Assembly: GCA_034766995.1 (NCBI GenBank)
Contig: CM068325.1
Span: 6,279,774 to 6,343,773 of the forward strand
Length of the DNA: 64,000 bases
Source: Acanthacorydalis orientalis
Taxonomy: Eukaryota; Arthropoda; Insecta; Megaloptera; Corydalidae
Direction: 5' to 3'
Translations under genes and position numbers: made by a program
The notes under the pieces: generated by a model
What the model saw: the letters and a program-made list of their open reading frames with translations, nothing else
Told to the model about the DNA's origin: nothing
Databases searched by the model: none
Shown here: in pieces, positions 1 to 15,936 of the stretch
Layout: each line of letters begins with the position of its first letter
Numbering within the stretch: the first letter of the stretch is position 1

Positions 1-2047
1 GAGAAATCGAGCGCTCAGATCCGGACGAGTATCGCCGACGTGCTGTCGAAGATCATAGCGATCGCGGCCGGCGAGAGCGTCGGCCCGTCCGTGCTCGAGA
101 TCATCAACTCGTTGTTGTGTCACTTACGTACGTCGGTCACTTCGTCGCCGGGAGGCAGCCAGTCGGACGAGAAACCGTATCAGGACGCGCTGATAAACGC
201 CCTCGGCGAATTCGCGAACCATCTGCCCGACTATCAGAAAATAGAGATCATGATGTTCATCATGTCGAAGGTACGCGACGGACGTCGTCGTCTCGTCGAC
301 GCGCGTCCGTACGAATCCGTTCGATCGTAGATACCGACCGGACGACGGAGCGTCGGCGGACACCCGGACACGATGTTACAAGGGATCTTACTGAAGAGTC
401 TGCTGCGCGTCGGGACGAAATATCAGACGGTCCAGTTCAACAACACTTTCCCGACGTCGTTTCTCGAGCCGTTGCTCAGGATGTCGCTGTCTCCGGACGC
501 CGACACGCGGCTTCTCGTCCAGCGCATCCTCCACACGTTGATCGACCGGCACGGAAACCTCGACAAACTCACGAAACCGACGTAAACGCTCTCGTCCGTC
601 GATTCGGCGATCGCTCTGTACGTCGCGGTTCTTTTCCAGGATCTTCGTCGGAGATCTCGACCTCGTTTACGAGAAGAGTTCGCGGCAAGATATAATCTTC
701 ATCAACAAGCACGGGCCGGCCCTGTACGACACGTTGTACGGCGGGCTCGAACTGCCTTCGAACACGGTCGAAAATATCGAAACGGTGTACACGACGTTAG
801 CGTTGCTGACGGTCGAGCTGAGCAGCGAAGAGACGGTGTGCGACCTGCTGAGGCTCGTTCACGGGTAAGCAGACGCGCCAACGTCTCTCGTCCCGTTTTG
901 AAACTCGCGTCGATCGTTCCAGAATTCAAACTCTCGCGCTGTCGACGACGTCCGGACTGAACGTGGCGCAGCAGAACGGACTGCACGCGATCGTATCGGC
1001 GCTCGTCGTCCTCGTTCCGAGCGTCGTCTCGATCGGCGCTCTGGCCGACTACGCGCACAAAGTAAATCGTCCTTACGTACCGTCCGTACGGGTATTCACG
1101 CAGATATTTCCGTAGATCGTCGAGAGTCGGAGATCCGAAGCGCCGCACCTCCTTCCGGACTTGCTGGTCCATTATCCGAGCGACTGCGTGCCGGCGTCGA
1201 AGCTTCCGCACTTGATGGTCGACAAAGTCGGTATCTTTTACGCCTCGCGAGCACGCGCTCTACGTATCGGTTAAAATCGACGTCCGGTCTCTCGGCAGAT
1301 GGCGCTCTGCGAGGCTCTCGGCGCGAACGGGCTCGACGCGACTACGCTCCAGTTACCGTGCCCGTACGGTTCGGCCGGTCTCGGCGTCGGCGGCGCTTCG
1401 CACCGACACAGCTGGGTCGAAACCGGCGCCCGTGGCTCCGTCGCCGACATCAACGGCACCGGAAACGACGTCGACAGCACCGCGAGCACTCCGTCGATGC
1501 CGAGGGTACGTACGATACTCGAAGCGGACGACCCGGAAGACGATACGACCTCGAGCTCCTACTCTTCCCGCTTCTCCGAAAAGGTCCTCTATCCTATCCT
1601 TATTTCCGGTCTCTTAAAAACGATTCGGCGTTTTTTTCTCGATACGAGCGATACGTTTCATGTCCAGAAAACGCCCGAAGAGGAGCTCACGGTCGAAGCA
1701 ATGAAACGGGTTCTCGCCGAACCGACGGAATCCGTCAGGCAGGCCGAGGAAGAACGGAGACAGCACATAAACGAGACGTTCAGAACGGCGCCGTTCAGCG
1801 AAATCGTCAAGAGAGTACAGCCGAAGGTAAGCGCGGAACGACGAACGGAAGCGCGGGTCGCGATAACGAGCGTACGATTTTCCCGCAGCACGACAACCTG
1901 CAGAACAAGCTCAACGAAATATTCTCGTCGCTCGCGGCGAACGTCGACGGCACGAAGTCGAGCGGAAACAGCTCGACGGATCATTCGCTGAGCAGAGGGC
2001 AAATACCCGTTTACGAGGAATATTTTCCGGAATTGTTCGTGTACTAA
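1..2047 (+). CDS. stmA: EFR3 homologue (stmA / rolling blackout), 3' part
   Basis: EFR3 is a palmitoylated plasma-membrane scaffold that recruits TTC7 and PI4KA so that PI4P is made at the cell surface; the fly orthologue acts in synaptic and photoreceptor phosphoinositide signalling. Only the last eight exons are here, because the gene runs off the left edge: 1-270, 331-581, 640-864, 923-1061, 1116-1226, 1299-1505, 1668-1826 and 1889-2047 (stop). The phases join without a break and give about 506 residues, against about 800 for a full protein. Recognisable blocks are ANHLPDYQKIE, LLKSLLRVGTKYQTV, NKHGPALYDTLYGGLE, LPCPYG and the C-terminus YFPELFVY. The N-terminal cysteines used for membrane anchoring lie outside the window. 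Introns are only about 50-160 bp. The donor at 1227 is chosen over 1231 because only it keeps phase with the exon at 1299. Family identity is firm; individual splice sites are inferred. Confidence 0.92.
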
Positions 2048-2158
2048 TCTGCTGATCATTTATTTACATACACGTATATATACATATATATGATATTAAA
2101 ATATTAACCGGGTTCTTCTGATATTATTATTGTTATCGTTGATAGATGTATCGTTATC

Positions 2159-2164
2159 AATAAA
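2159..2164 (+). terminator. Poly(A) signal of the EFR3 gene
   Basis: AATAAA lies 112 bp after the EFR3 stop codon. A weaker ATTAAA sits at 2095-2100. This is inferred from position. Confidence 0.55.
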
Positions 2165-3036
2165 CATGTTCAGATTGATGTAATGTTTTATTCGTAACCA
2201 CGTAGTGCGTACAAAAAATATAAAAAGACAACAATTCTCCACGTTCAGAGAAGGCAAGGATGTTTTGTTTATGAAAAACATAACCTATACACGCTTCTTA
2301 ATAGCGAGAAATCACGTACATTTATTTAAAACAAAGATTATAAACAATTTAGTATAGTGATTTCGAATTACCTTGACATGGTGTAAACATTCATTCCTAA
2401 AACATTCTTCAATTCGTTAAAAAATCATTTACTTAATAAGAAAAATCATTTATTTAATTTATTTACTAGAGACGAATGACGTCACAACTACACGAAGGGA
2501 AAAAAAAGAGCGCTGAAATTAAATCTTTACTAATGACGGCATAAACAGCAGACAAATTTGTCGTTAATTAGTGAAATAAGCTCATCACCGAAACAAGTTT
2601 CTTTCAAGTATTACTTTATAATCAAACTATTACTAAATGTAGACCGAAATTAAAAATCCAATTAGAGAACACTCATACGTTGCTTCTCATTAAAGATTAA
2701 TTTGATGCGGCCTGACATACGAGATCTCTCTCTCTCTCTCTCCGTATCGTGACGTCAATTAACCTATGCACAGGTCGAATTGAAATTAAAAAGGGTTAAA
2801 TCCATAAGAGCATATGTCTGATTGCATGCGACGCGACAAAGTTACAACATTTATAGATAGTTGAAACGTCTATATACATATCTGAACGTGCCAATGGCGT
2901 AATATCGTTCTTTTTACCATGCGAGTATTCATCTGAGTTGTTTAAATTAATCACAACAGAATTTTTTACAAAAATGTATGATGAGAATGACACAATTTCT
3001 GTTACAATAAATCAAAATAGATACTTAATTACTTGG

Positions 3037-3098
<62 letters not shown>

Positions 3099-3358
3099 CA
3101 AACTCCTATACTCTGTACGAAGTTCTTCTAATTATTTAAATTATGATTATTAATCATAGAAAGGATACGAATTAAATAACACATAATGCTCGGTTAACTT
3201 ACGGACGCCACTTATTTATTTATTTATACCAATGTCTGGACCAGTTGCCCTTACAATTAGATGCTGCTCATCTATTCTATTTTATTACTTTATTCTTTTT
3301 TACTTTATCTATTCTACTTAAACGATTCTTTATTTATGGATACTACTATAACGTTACT

Positions 3359-3359
3359 A

Positions 3360-3456
<97 letters not shown>
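3359..3456. repeat. (TA)n microsatellite
   Basis: About 100 bp of nearly pure TA with a few G or T interruptions. Similar tracts lie at 3041-3090, 3782-3832 and 4027-4088. Confidence 0.9.
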
Positions 3457-3458
<2 letters not shown>

Positions 3459-3783
3459 ACATAATTCAAAAATTTTAAATTTGAAAAAACCCGGTCAAAA
3501 AAGTAAATTTGGTCGCATACACCGCAGGAACACCCAGTATTTATAATGGCAATTTTACATTTTCAAAAGTGCAAGTATTTAAAACTCCTTATCGATTTAT
3601 AACTAATTCGAATCGTGTAAAAATAATCTATCATACGAAGACGTACGGTTAATGATACATAATTTCAATCAAATCACACGAACCATGTTTTACTGCGCCA
3701 GTAACGTAACACCCCTTCAACCCGCCGCGCGTTTCGTACGAAATCGATTTATTTTTCTGCAGTATTTTGTAGAAACACACGTG

Positions 3784-3816
<33 letters not shown>

Positions 3817-4031
3817 GTATATACATATGTGTGGCATGCAAAACTTTACAGAAGTCAATAATTGTACGCTATTTAAATATAAACAGCAGTGACATTGAAA
3901 GCATTTGGCAAACGTCAGCAGACATAAATTTTCAGCTGTTTCTTTTCCGACGCCGTCTATCGGGAAAACGGTCGACTAATCGTTTTTGAGACATTTCTTT
4001 GTATTATTTTTTTTATTGAAAATAGAATATA

Positions 4032-4092
<61 letters not shown>

Positions 4093-4317
4093 ATATTTTA
4101 ACGGTAACTATAATTTAAAAGCGGTTTTCGAATTAAAAATACATTTTTATAATACTCAACGTACGTCAGTCGAGCAATTTCTATTGTTTATTGCAAAATT
4201 GTTGCTCCCTCCACTTAAACTCACTTTTAAGATTGGAAAAAAATCAATTTAGCAAAAAAATTAGATTATTTAAACTGCATTTTTTAAAAAAAACACCCTT
4301 ACCTATTAACACCATTA

Positions 4318-4318
<1 letters not shown>

Positions 4319-4384
<66 letters not shown>

Positions 4385-4479
4385 GGTCCAAAAGTCAATG
4401 TTCGTCCGCAAGAATCAGCAAGAGTGAACGTTTTTGTAGAATATAATAGAAGACAATTGAAATTTTGTAGAATATAACA

Positions 4480-4520
<41 letters not shown>

Positions 4521-4551
4521 CACACACACACACACACACATATATATATGT

Positions 4552-4585
<34 letters not shown>
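4319..4585. repeat. (TA)n tracts with a (CA)n block
   Basis: Two TA tracts (4319-4381 and 4483-4585) surround about 100 bp of unique sequence. The second contains a CA/TG dinucleotide block at about 4518-4540. Confidence 0.85.
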
Positions 4586-4587
<2 letters not shown>

Positions 4588-5006
4588 GTCATTGTTAAAT
4601 AAATGTATATATTAGATGTAGTACTTAATTTCGAATCTGCCGCCACGCATTGTTATGTTTCATACATACACAGCAACCAGCACCGAAAAAAAGGAGGAGA
4701 AAAAACAGAGACGCCGTGCACAAAGCCGACGACGACGTATAGTCACACGAGTATAAAACATTGACAGCGCACACGTTTCGATTATCTGTTTGTTTTTTTT
4801 TTCGGAACGACGCTCCGCTAAATTTTCCGCCAAACGTCACGGGCGCTTCGCATGTTTGTTTGTCGGCGTTCATTTTCCGCGTCGCAGCGCCATCCATCGG
4901 TGTCGCGGTCTACCGGCGCGACGTTTTGACATCTGGCGATTTTTCTTTTTTTTTTTTCGGTAACATATTCGAAATTTCTCGCTATCTGCTGAGTTTTGAA
5001 CCATTC

Positions 5007-5009
<3 letters not shown>

Positions 5010-5062
<53 letters not shown>
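5010..5062. repeat. (TA)n microsatellite
   Basis: A 50-bp TA tract about 270 bp upstream of the GMP reductase TATA box. Confidence 0.85.
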
Positions 5063-5065
<3 letters not shown>

Positions 5066-5334
5066 TATATGTCAATCAATTAAATATACTTTGACTGGGT
5101 AATTCAAGATTAGATATGAAAAAATCTATTTATGAAAATCACGATATATATATATATGTATATATATATATGTTACATGTGTGTGTACATGTTTGTTATG
5201 CGAAAACCCGTCTATTTTTAACAGGTTTAGTAAGTCAGTGGAACAGGGCCGCGCGCCTCCTCCCCGCCGTCCCGCGGGTGCATCGCCGTTGCGTCGGTCC
5301 GGCGGCGACGTCGCCGCCGTCTCCGCCGGCGTCG

Positions 5335-5342
5335 TATAAAAG
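5335..5342 (+). promoter_or_regulatory. TATA box of GMP reductase
   Basis: TATAAAAG lies 166 bp upstream of the GMP reductase ATG in a GC-rich setting, so transcription would start near 5365. No strong initiator was seen. This is inferred from motif and position. Confidence 0.55.
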
Positions 5343-5508
5343 CGGAAAATCGATACCGGCGACTTTCTGTCGTTCCGATGCGGCGCGGGCACCGCATTCG
5401 TTCGGCTGCCGTTGTCGCTGTACCCACCGCTCCGGCCGCTGCCCGTGTCGTCGACGGCGACGGAGTTCGAGCGCGCGCCACGAACGCACGCGCCGCTGCA
5501 CGGCCACG

Positions 5509-9400
<3,892 letters not shown>

Positions 9401-9431
9401 GGACGCTACCGACATACTGTTACGTTTCAAT

Positions 9432-9437
9432 AATAAA
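9432..9437 (+). terminator. Poly(A) signal of GMPR
   Basis: AATAAA 31 bp after the GMPR stop codon. The PDS5 poly(A) signal lies on the other strand about 220 bp further on, so the two 3' UTRs nearly meet. Confidence 0.7.
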
Positions 9438-9657
9438 GATTTATAAGCGCACGTTGTTTTTCTTTCGTCGATCGACCGTGTCGTACGCCCGTCACCCTTC
9501 ACCTTCCCTCCTCGTAGCTCCATCGGTCGTCGTTCTCGTGAAAAAACGCCGTTCGCGCGACGCGAACCGACGGGTAAGATCGACGGGAACGGTGCGTCGG
9601 GACCGGATCGAGGAGTGAGAGGACGCACGAAAGAAAATCGAACATCGTCGCGAATCA

Positions 9658-9663
9658 TTTATT
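9658..9663 (-). terminator. Poly(A) signal of PDS5
   Basis: AATAAA on the minus strand, about 200 bp beyond the PDS5 stop codon. Confidence 0.65.
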
Positions 9664-9860
9664 TTAAAAAATATTCAAATACTTAAAAACTAGTTACAGT
9701 AGAACGTGACGCGTCCTCTCGACGATCGATCGCTCGCGGACTCGTCCGCTCGACGTAACGCGATCTCTCGCGGCCGTCGGTAAAGTCCGTCCGGTCACGT
9801 CGACGTCCGCGCGGACCGCGGGTCCGAACGCGCACGAGACACGGCCCTCTCGCTCGCCGT

Positions 9861-12800
9861 TCAGTATCTGATCTTCGTGTCGACGCACGACCGCTTCGAA
9901 GGCGGCTCGTCGTGGTCCTCCTCCATCCCCGGGAGCTGGATCTGCGTCTCGGACGCCTCGGACGGCTGCGGAAACGACGGAAACGTTACGTGACGATCGG
10001 AAGCGCGGGACGGCCGACGCGCTCTTACCTGCGCGTCGATGCATCCTCCCTTCTGGCGGGCACGGGACAGAACCGTTTTTTTTTTTATAAGATCGACACG
10101 TGACTCGTACCGGAGCGACCGTACGTACCGGACGGTCACGATCGAACCGAACTCACCTTGACGTCCGTGCCGTGAGGCCCGCACCCCTCGGTCTGCTGCT
10201 TCGAGCGCGTCTTCGCGTTGATGCCGGCGCTACCTTTCTTACCGCGTTCGGACATCGACAGAGTGATGCTCGACCGTTTCGCCGGCTGGTACTGGAGCTC
10301 CGGAGGCAGGAATATCCGCGTGTTGACGAAGTGCGACGGCTGCGGCGCGAAGTACATCGTCGGCACGCGCGTTTCCGACGCGCCGAACGTGTCCTTCAGG
10401 TCGTAGTTCGTCGTCTTCGACAGGATCAGGCCCATCGCGAGATCGCAGATCGCCCACAGCTTCTGTAACACGGACGGCCGAGTGAGCGTGCGAGCGCGAG
10501 GACGCGCGCGTCGGCGTGCGTACGTAGTTGACCGCGTCGTCGTCCGGGTTCAGCGCGTCCTTGTGGTTCTTCATCCGCTCGATCAGGTGTTTGTAGAAAC
10601 CGAACGAGTAGAAATCGCTCTTCGTGACGAGCGGTTCGAGCACGAACCACAGGCACTGACGGATCCGCGACAGCTGCTCGGCGTCGTCGAATTTCGTGAA
10701 CGCCGGATCGTGCGCGAGTATCGGGACGGCGAAGACGAGCATGTAGTCCGGCAGGATGTGAGGCAGCTGACTCCTCGCCTTGTCGCCGATGCTCTGCGTC
10801 GAGTTCTGCGTCAGCGACCGCACGTACTCCCTCCTCTTCGTGATGTCCATCATCATGTAGTTTTTCATCGCCTTCCGCGCGGCCGGATCCTGTTCGGCGC
10901 CGCACAGCACGTAGAAGCCCATGAAGTCGAGCGGCAGGCACTTGTTCGGGATCCCTCGGCCGAGCCCCTTGTGTAGCTTCGCGGCGATCTGCTCGCGGAC
11001 CTCTTTCACGTCGTCGCACATCAGCTGCGACAGGTTGTAGAACTGTTCGGCCGTGAACTGGTCGCCGACGCCCTTCTGCTCGCATATCTTGAGCATCGCG
11101 CATCCGGCCGCGAGCCGGAGCCACGACATCTCGGCGCGGCCGAGCTTGTTCGACTGGAGCAGGTCGCCCTTGTGGACGATGAACGCGTTCAGCATCCGGA
11201 ACGTCTTCTGCGCGCTCGGTATGTCGTTCTTGAGGCCGAGCAACCAGCGCGCCATCATCTTCATCGCCTCTATCTTGCAGAGCGTGTCTTCCGGGAGATC
11301 CGACTCCGAGCACCAGTCGTCGTCGTGGTCGACGCTCTCGCGTTTCGAATCGTCCGTCGTGTCTTTGACGAGCAGCTCCTTGACGATCTGGAAAAACGAT
11401 CGGACGGTCACGTCCGGAGACGGATCGGGCGTCTTCGACGCGGACGTACCTTCCTCGAGACGATGTTCTTTATGTGCAGCTGGTACTTGTCCGGTTCGTT
11501 GAACGCGATGTGCCCGAGCGAGACGATCGCCGTCCGATAGTTCGGCGACTTCGGATCGAGGTTCTTCTTGATCTCGTCGATGATGACCGGGAAGATCGTC
11601 CCGTGCGTCTCGGGCATGTTCAGGTACACGCACCGTATCGCTCCTTTCGCCTGCTTCGGCGTGCCGTTTATCGCGAAATTCTTACAGATCGACGTCAGGT
11701 CCTGCATCAGTTCCGGAACGACGTCGGCTGAAACGACAACCGCGTTCGGTCACGTCGTACGGGCGCACGGCTCGACCGAACACTCACAGAGCGGCTTGTA
11801 TTTCCCGAGGAACGTCAGGACCGACAGGACGAGCGGCGCTACGTTCTCGTCCTCCATCTCGAGCAGCTGTATCAGGTGCGAGACGACGTCGGCGTGTTGG
11901 AAGTGCGAGGGGAACACGAAAGACAGCATCTGTCGCACAGAGAGACCGGTTCAGAGACGAACGCGGCGGCGCGAGCGCGCGGACTTACGACGAGGAGCCG
12001 GAGCCCGCGATCTCCGGCGGTCGCCGGGTTGAGCCCGACCTCTTCGATCGTGTTGCCGCCTCGGAGACAGTCTTCGACGTACTCGACGAGGATCTTGATC
12101 GCCGTGTGATCGACCATCACGCTCGAGACCCGTTCGAGCAGCATCTTGATCTGCGGAACGAACGAGACCGGTCAGGCGAAAACTTTCGACGGCCGCCGAT
12201 CGGACCGTTTCGATTACCGTGTTGTAGTACAGGTTCGTCATGACCGGCTGGCCGAGTTTCTTCAGCAGCTGCGCCGTCGTCTCGGCGCACTCCTTGCACC
12301 CGACGTCCGGTTTGACGATCGCTTCCATCATCCGCGCGAGACCCGGGTCGCGCCGGACGTGCCCGCTGAACTTGCACAGGAACTCGTGGGCCTTGACCGG
12401 CTCCGGGAGGTGCCTGCTGAGCGCGTGCGTCTTAGCGCCGAGCTCCGACTGGACCTGCGCGGTCTGCGGCCTCCGGTGCAGCTCGAGCCACTCGATGACG
12501 CACCGCCTGACGCTGAAAAACGAACCGCACGGTACACACCCCGGACGTTCCGCCGGTCCGGCCCGTCCTTACGCGAGCTGATGTTTCTGCAGTTCGACGA
12601 ACGCTTTCGTCGCGTGGTCGTCGATCGTCCCGAGCAGGTGGTACAGCTTCTTCATCCGCTCCTCCGGGACGAGCTGGTACGGCACGAGGCACGTGTTCAG
12701 CAGCCGTTCGACGAGCAGACGGTCCTCGATGCCCTGCATGTAATAGCCGTGCAGGATCTTGTCTTTTATCCACGTCACCGCCTTCTTCGTCGCTTGCGGC

Positions 12801-14298
12801 ACGTCCGAGTCGTTCAGGTGTTTCTTGTAGATCATCGCGAGGCCGGTCATCGCTTCCTTGCGGATCTTGAACTGAAACGCGAACGTACGCGTCGATCGGG
12901 CGAGATCGGGAACCGACCGTCCGCCGGCGCTTACTTTTTTGTCGAGCGTCCGCTCCTTGACGAACTCGAGCAGGTCTTCGGAATCCGACACGACCTCGAA
13001 GTCCCTCTTCGCCGTCGTCACGATCGCCATCACGACCTCGTACCTGACGTTCTCGTCGCCGTCGTGCTGCCGCATCTTGAGCGTCTCGGTCACGTCCTTC
13101 CGCAGTTCCGGGTGGTTCATCAGGAAGTGCATCGAATACTGGACGCACTTCGTCCGTATCGGGACCGAGATGTCGTTGTAACGTCCGAGGAACGCACGCC
13201 AGAGCTGCGTGTGGTGCTTCGCGAGGTTCGACTCCTTCTCGGAAAACATGCGCGCGAGCAGCGACACGGCGCCGAGCCTCTCGGACTCCTGCGTGCTCTT
13301 CAGCTTGCACTCGAGCTGCGGCAGCACCGAGACCAACACCGACGGACAGATGTGATTCAGTTCGTAGAGCAGGTCGTAGACCTTCTCGCAGATGCTCAGA
13401 TTCTTCTCCTCCTTTCCGAGAATCAACACGTGGTTGAAGAACTGGAAAACGAGACGGACCGGTCAGCGCGGGCTCGACGGACGCGCGGTCGCGCGACGTA
13501 CCGCCTGGATGTAAGGCTCGAGCGTGTCGCACGTCTTGACGATCAGCTCCTTCGCGAGCAGGTACGCGTTCTTACGCTGCGTCTTGTTCGGGTCGACGAT
13601 GTTCGTCAGGATTATGTCGAGGAGTTCGTTCGAGACGATGTCGCTCTCGGTGATCAGCGGACAGAGGACGTCGAGCATGAACGACTTGACCTTCCCGGAA
13701 TGCTCGTCGCTGCAACGAGAACGGATCGGAAACGATCGTACCGGACGGACGGTTCGGACCGAACACTCACTTGACGATCTTGAACATCAGCTGGAACAAC
13801 GCGCAGAATATCTCCTGGCAGTCCTCGAGCTCGAAACACATGTTGAACGATTTGACGTACGCGAGATTCTCGAGCAGGTAGAAGTACCGCTTGAACGCCG
13901 GGTCCTTCGGGTCTTTCAGGCCGGCGAGCTGCTTGATCAGGAACAGGAAGATCGTCTGAAAGCGCGAACGATCGTCGGCCGTCGTATCCGACGTCGCCCG
14001 ACGATCCGGTCGTCACCTTGACCTGCTCGGCGTCCTTGTACGGCGCTTCGGGCGCGTACACGCGCAGCACGTCGGCGATGCAGCACGCGATCAGCAGCTG
14101 GACGTCGCGCGACGGGTTGTGCAGGAAGAAGTCCTCGGCGAGGTGCAGCGCGAGCGGTATGTACTGCTGGTACGCGCCCTCGTCCTGGCCCATCGCCTGC
14201 AACGTGTGCGCGAGCGTCTTCAGCCGCCGGATCATCTCGTCGGGACCGAGGTCCTCCGTCACCGGCCTGCATCCCGACGGGTACACGATCAGCGACAT
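9861..14298 (-). CDS. pds5: Sister chromatid cohesion protein PDS5
   Basis: PDS5 is a HEAT-repeat cohesin regulator that works with WAPL and acetylated SMC3 to control loading, maintenance and release of cohesin in the nucleus. Thirteen coding exons in transcription order: 14298-14017, 13955-13771, 13709-13502, 13441-12935, 12871-12573, 12512-12218, 12150-11989, 11929-11788, 11727-11450, 11387-10524, 10462-10157, 10052-10029 and 9965-9861. They total 3,657 nt, an exact multiple of three, giving 1,218 residues; vertebrate PDS5 proteins are somewhat longer. Diagnostic blocks include the N-terminus [60 protein letters not shown] and [13 protein letters not shown]. The ATG at 14298 is preferred over an in-frame upstream ATG at 14346 because CCCTCGCAG just before it looks like a splice acceptor, implying a 5' UTR intron. 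Exon 12 is only 24 nt. All introns are about 50-110 bp. Confidence 0.96.
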
Positions 14299-15896
14299 GT
14301 CTGCGAGGGGGTACGTCGTCCTACGCTTCGCGGCCGCACCGCTCACGCGATCCTGACATCGACCGGAACCGGACCGGACTTCCGTTCGAGGCGAGGCGGT
14401 CCGTCAGAAGCCACCGCTCCGTCTGCGAACGAACGACTCTTGAAGGGAAGTCCGCGTACGTGCGTCGTATCTACGAACGCGTACGTGTTCCGCGCGCGTC
14501 TACGTTCGACGCGAGGACACGCTCTCGGAAATCTATTTCGGGAGAAAAAACGCTCCGAAAATCATTCGGGCGAGGAGGGAAAAACCGTACGGACCGAGAA
14601 TCGAAACCCGAAACGTTCGGCTCGCTACCGCCCGGCAGTCGAGCGAGAAAATCTTTCTCGTAAGCCGCTGCGGTGACTCGTGAGCGTTTTCTCGACGGTA
14701 CGAGCTAGTCCGTTACTACATCGATAGTTTCAGGGATACCGTGAAGCTACACGAAGCGTGGCCCCGAACTCGATTTCGGGCAGCGTGCCCTCGGCTCGTA
14801 AGCGTGCGAGTCGGCGAACGGACCGCGATCGTGCCAGGTTCGAACCTTATGAGCAGCAAACGTCGTTTCAACAGCAACTACTAAAAGGGATTTTAGTTAC
14901 CGACCAGAATGGTGGAGCGTGTCCGTAAACACTTTTGTCCGTTGCGGGAATATACGAACGGGGGTGCGCGTCGCGTTTCGTTTCACTCGTCCGTGTGCGG
15001 CGTCGTCGGCCGTCGTATATCGATAGCCCGCGGTCGGAATCCTCGTCGTCTGAACGTTTGTTTACTTAAAAGCGACGAAACGTCAATCGCCGACTGAAGC
15101 CGCTATGGCGCACGAATACGGAGTACGCGTCGGTACGGCAGGTTCTGTTTATGCCCTCGCTAAAGTAGCCGGCGGAATCTGTATGCGTGCGCACGCTAAT
15201 TTAAGAGATACGAGATGAGACGCGCCGCCGGCCAGAGAGGGACGCGAACACCAGCGCGATACATTTCAGCAGGTTTTTTTAATATCGTCCAGTTTGTTGA
15301 CAAGATGGTCGCTGCAATTCGTCTATAAAACATTGGATGGCGTGGCGTCGCGCGAAATTCGATTTGTCGCATTAATCTATTCTGTTTTCGACGTTCGCGT
15401 GCATCCCTTCAGATTAACTCTCCGGTTCCGATGCGGTAAGCACAGTTGACAGGAGGTTTTTGCAAATAAACGACGCAGAACATTTTTAATTATACTTATT
15501 TATGTTCTTCGAATACACGTATTACATCGATACTGATAGCGAGCGTAAGGATCGACCTCGATGTTCGACCGATTAAAAATCCTTCTATTCCTTCATACGT
15601 AGTCGTTTTCATGAAAAAAGGTAGCTGTAAACCGAGTCTACTACACCGGTACGGACGGTCTTAAAGAAGCTACACGGCCGGAAACAATAATACGTTAATA
15701 AAAATTAATACTGCGGTCGTGTAGCGATTTTTCAACCTTACGTACGTACGATCGAGCGAGAAAATAAAACCGTCACACGTTTCGGGCGAAAGAGGATTTT
15801 ATTAATAACGAACCGTATCGTGACAGACCGGACGAGGGATCGAGGTACGTCGGAGCGGCGGACAAAGAATTTCCGACGGATCTACTATCGTATTCG
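14299..15896. other. Intergenic between PDS5 and the zinc-finger gene
   Basis: The 5' side of PDS5, probably with a non-coding first exon upstream of the acceptor at 14301-14302, then the 3' flank of the zinc-finger gene. Apart from a tRNA B-box-like sequence at about 14840 with no matching A box, nothing recognisable was seen. It contains no palindromic elements or long TA tracts. Confidence 0.5.
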
Positions 15897-15902
15897 TTTA
15901 TT
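15897..15902 (-). terminator. Poly(A) signal of the zinc-finger gene
   Basis: AATAAA on the minus strand 35 bp past the stop codon; a second occurs at 15798-15803. Confidence 0.55.
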
Positions 15903-15936
15903 TCTTTCTCGATTCGATACGAACAACTACGAAACG

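Larger units (their letters stand above)
2048..5334. other. Intergenic, AT-rich with (TA)n tracts
   Basis: About 3.3 kb between the EFR3 stop and the GMP reductase promoter. It holds the EFR3 3' UTR followed by AT-rich DNA with six or more (TA)n tracts. Open frames here are TA microsatellites translated as alternating Tyr-Ile and are not genes. No copy of the palindromic element was seen here. A more GC-balanced stretch at about 4625-4990 has no recognisable gene. Confidence 0.6.

Noticed and set aside
12146..13774. A 542-codon open frame on the plus strand
   Set aside because: It is the antisense shadow of PDS5 exons and introns; GC-rich, NCG-rich coding sequence leaves few stops on the opposite strand.
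14835..14850. Possible tRNA gene (GGTTCGAACC B-box-like sequence)
   Set aside because: No A box at the right distance and no cloverleaf stems could be formed with the flanks.
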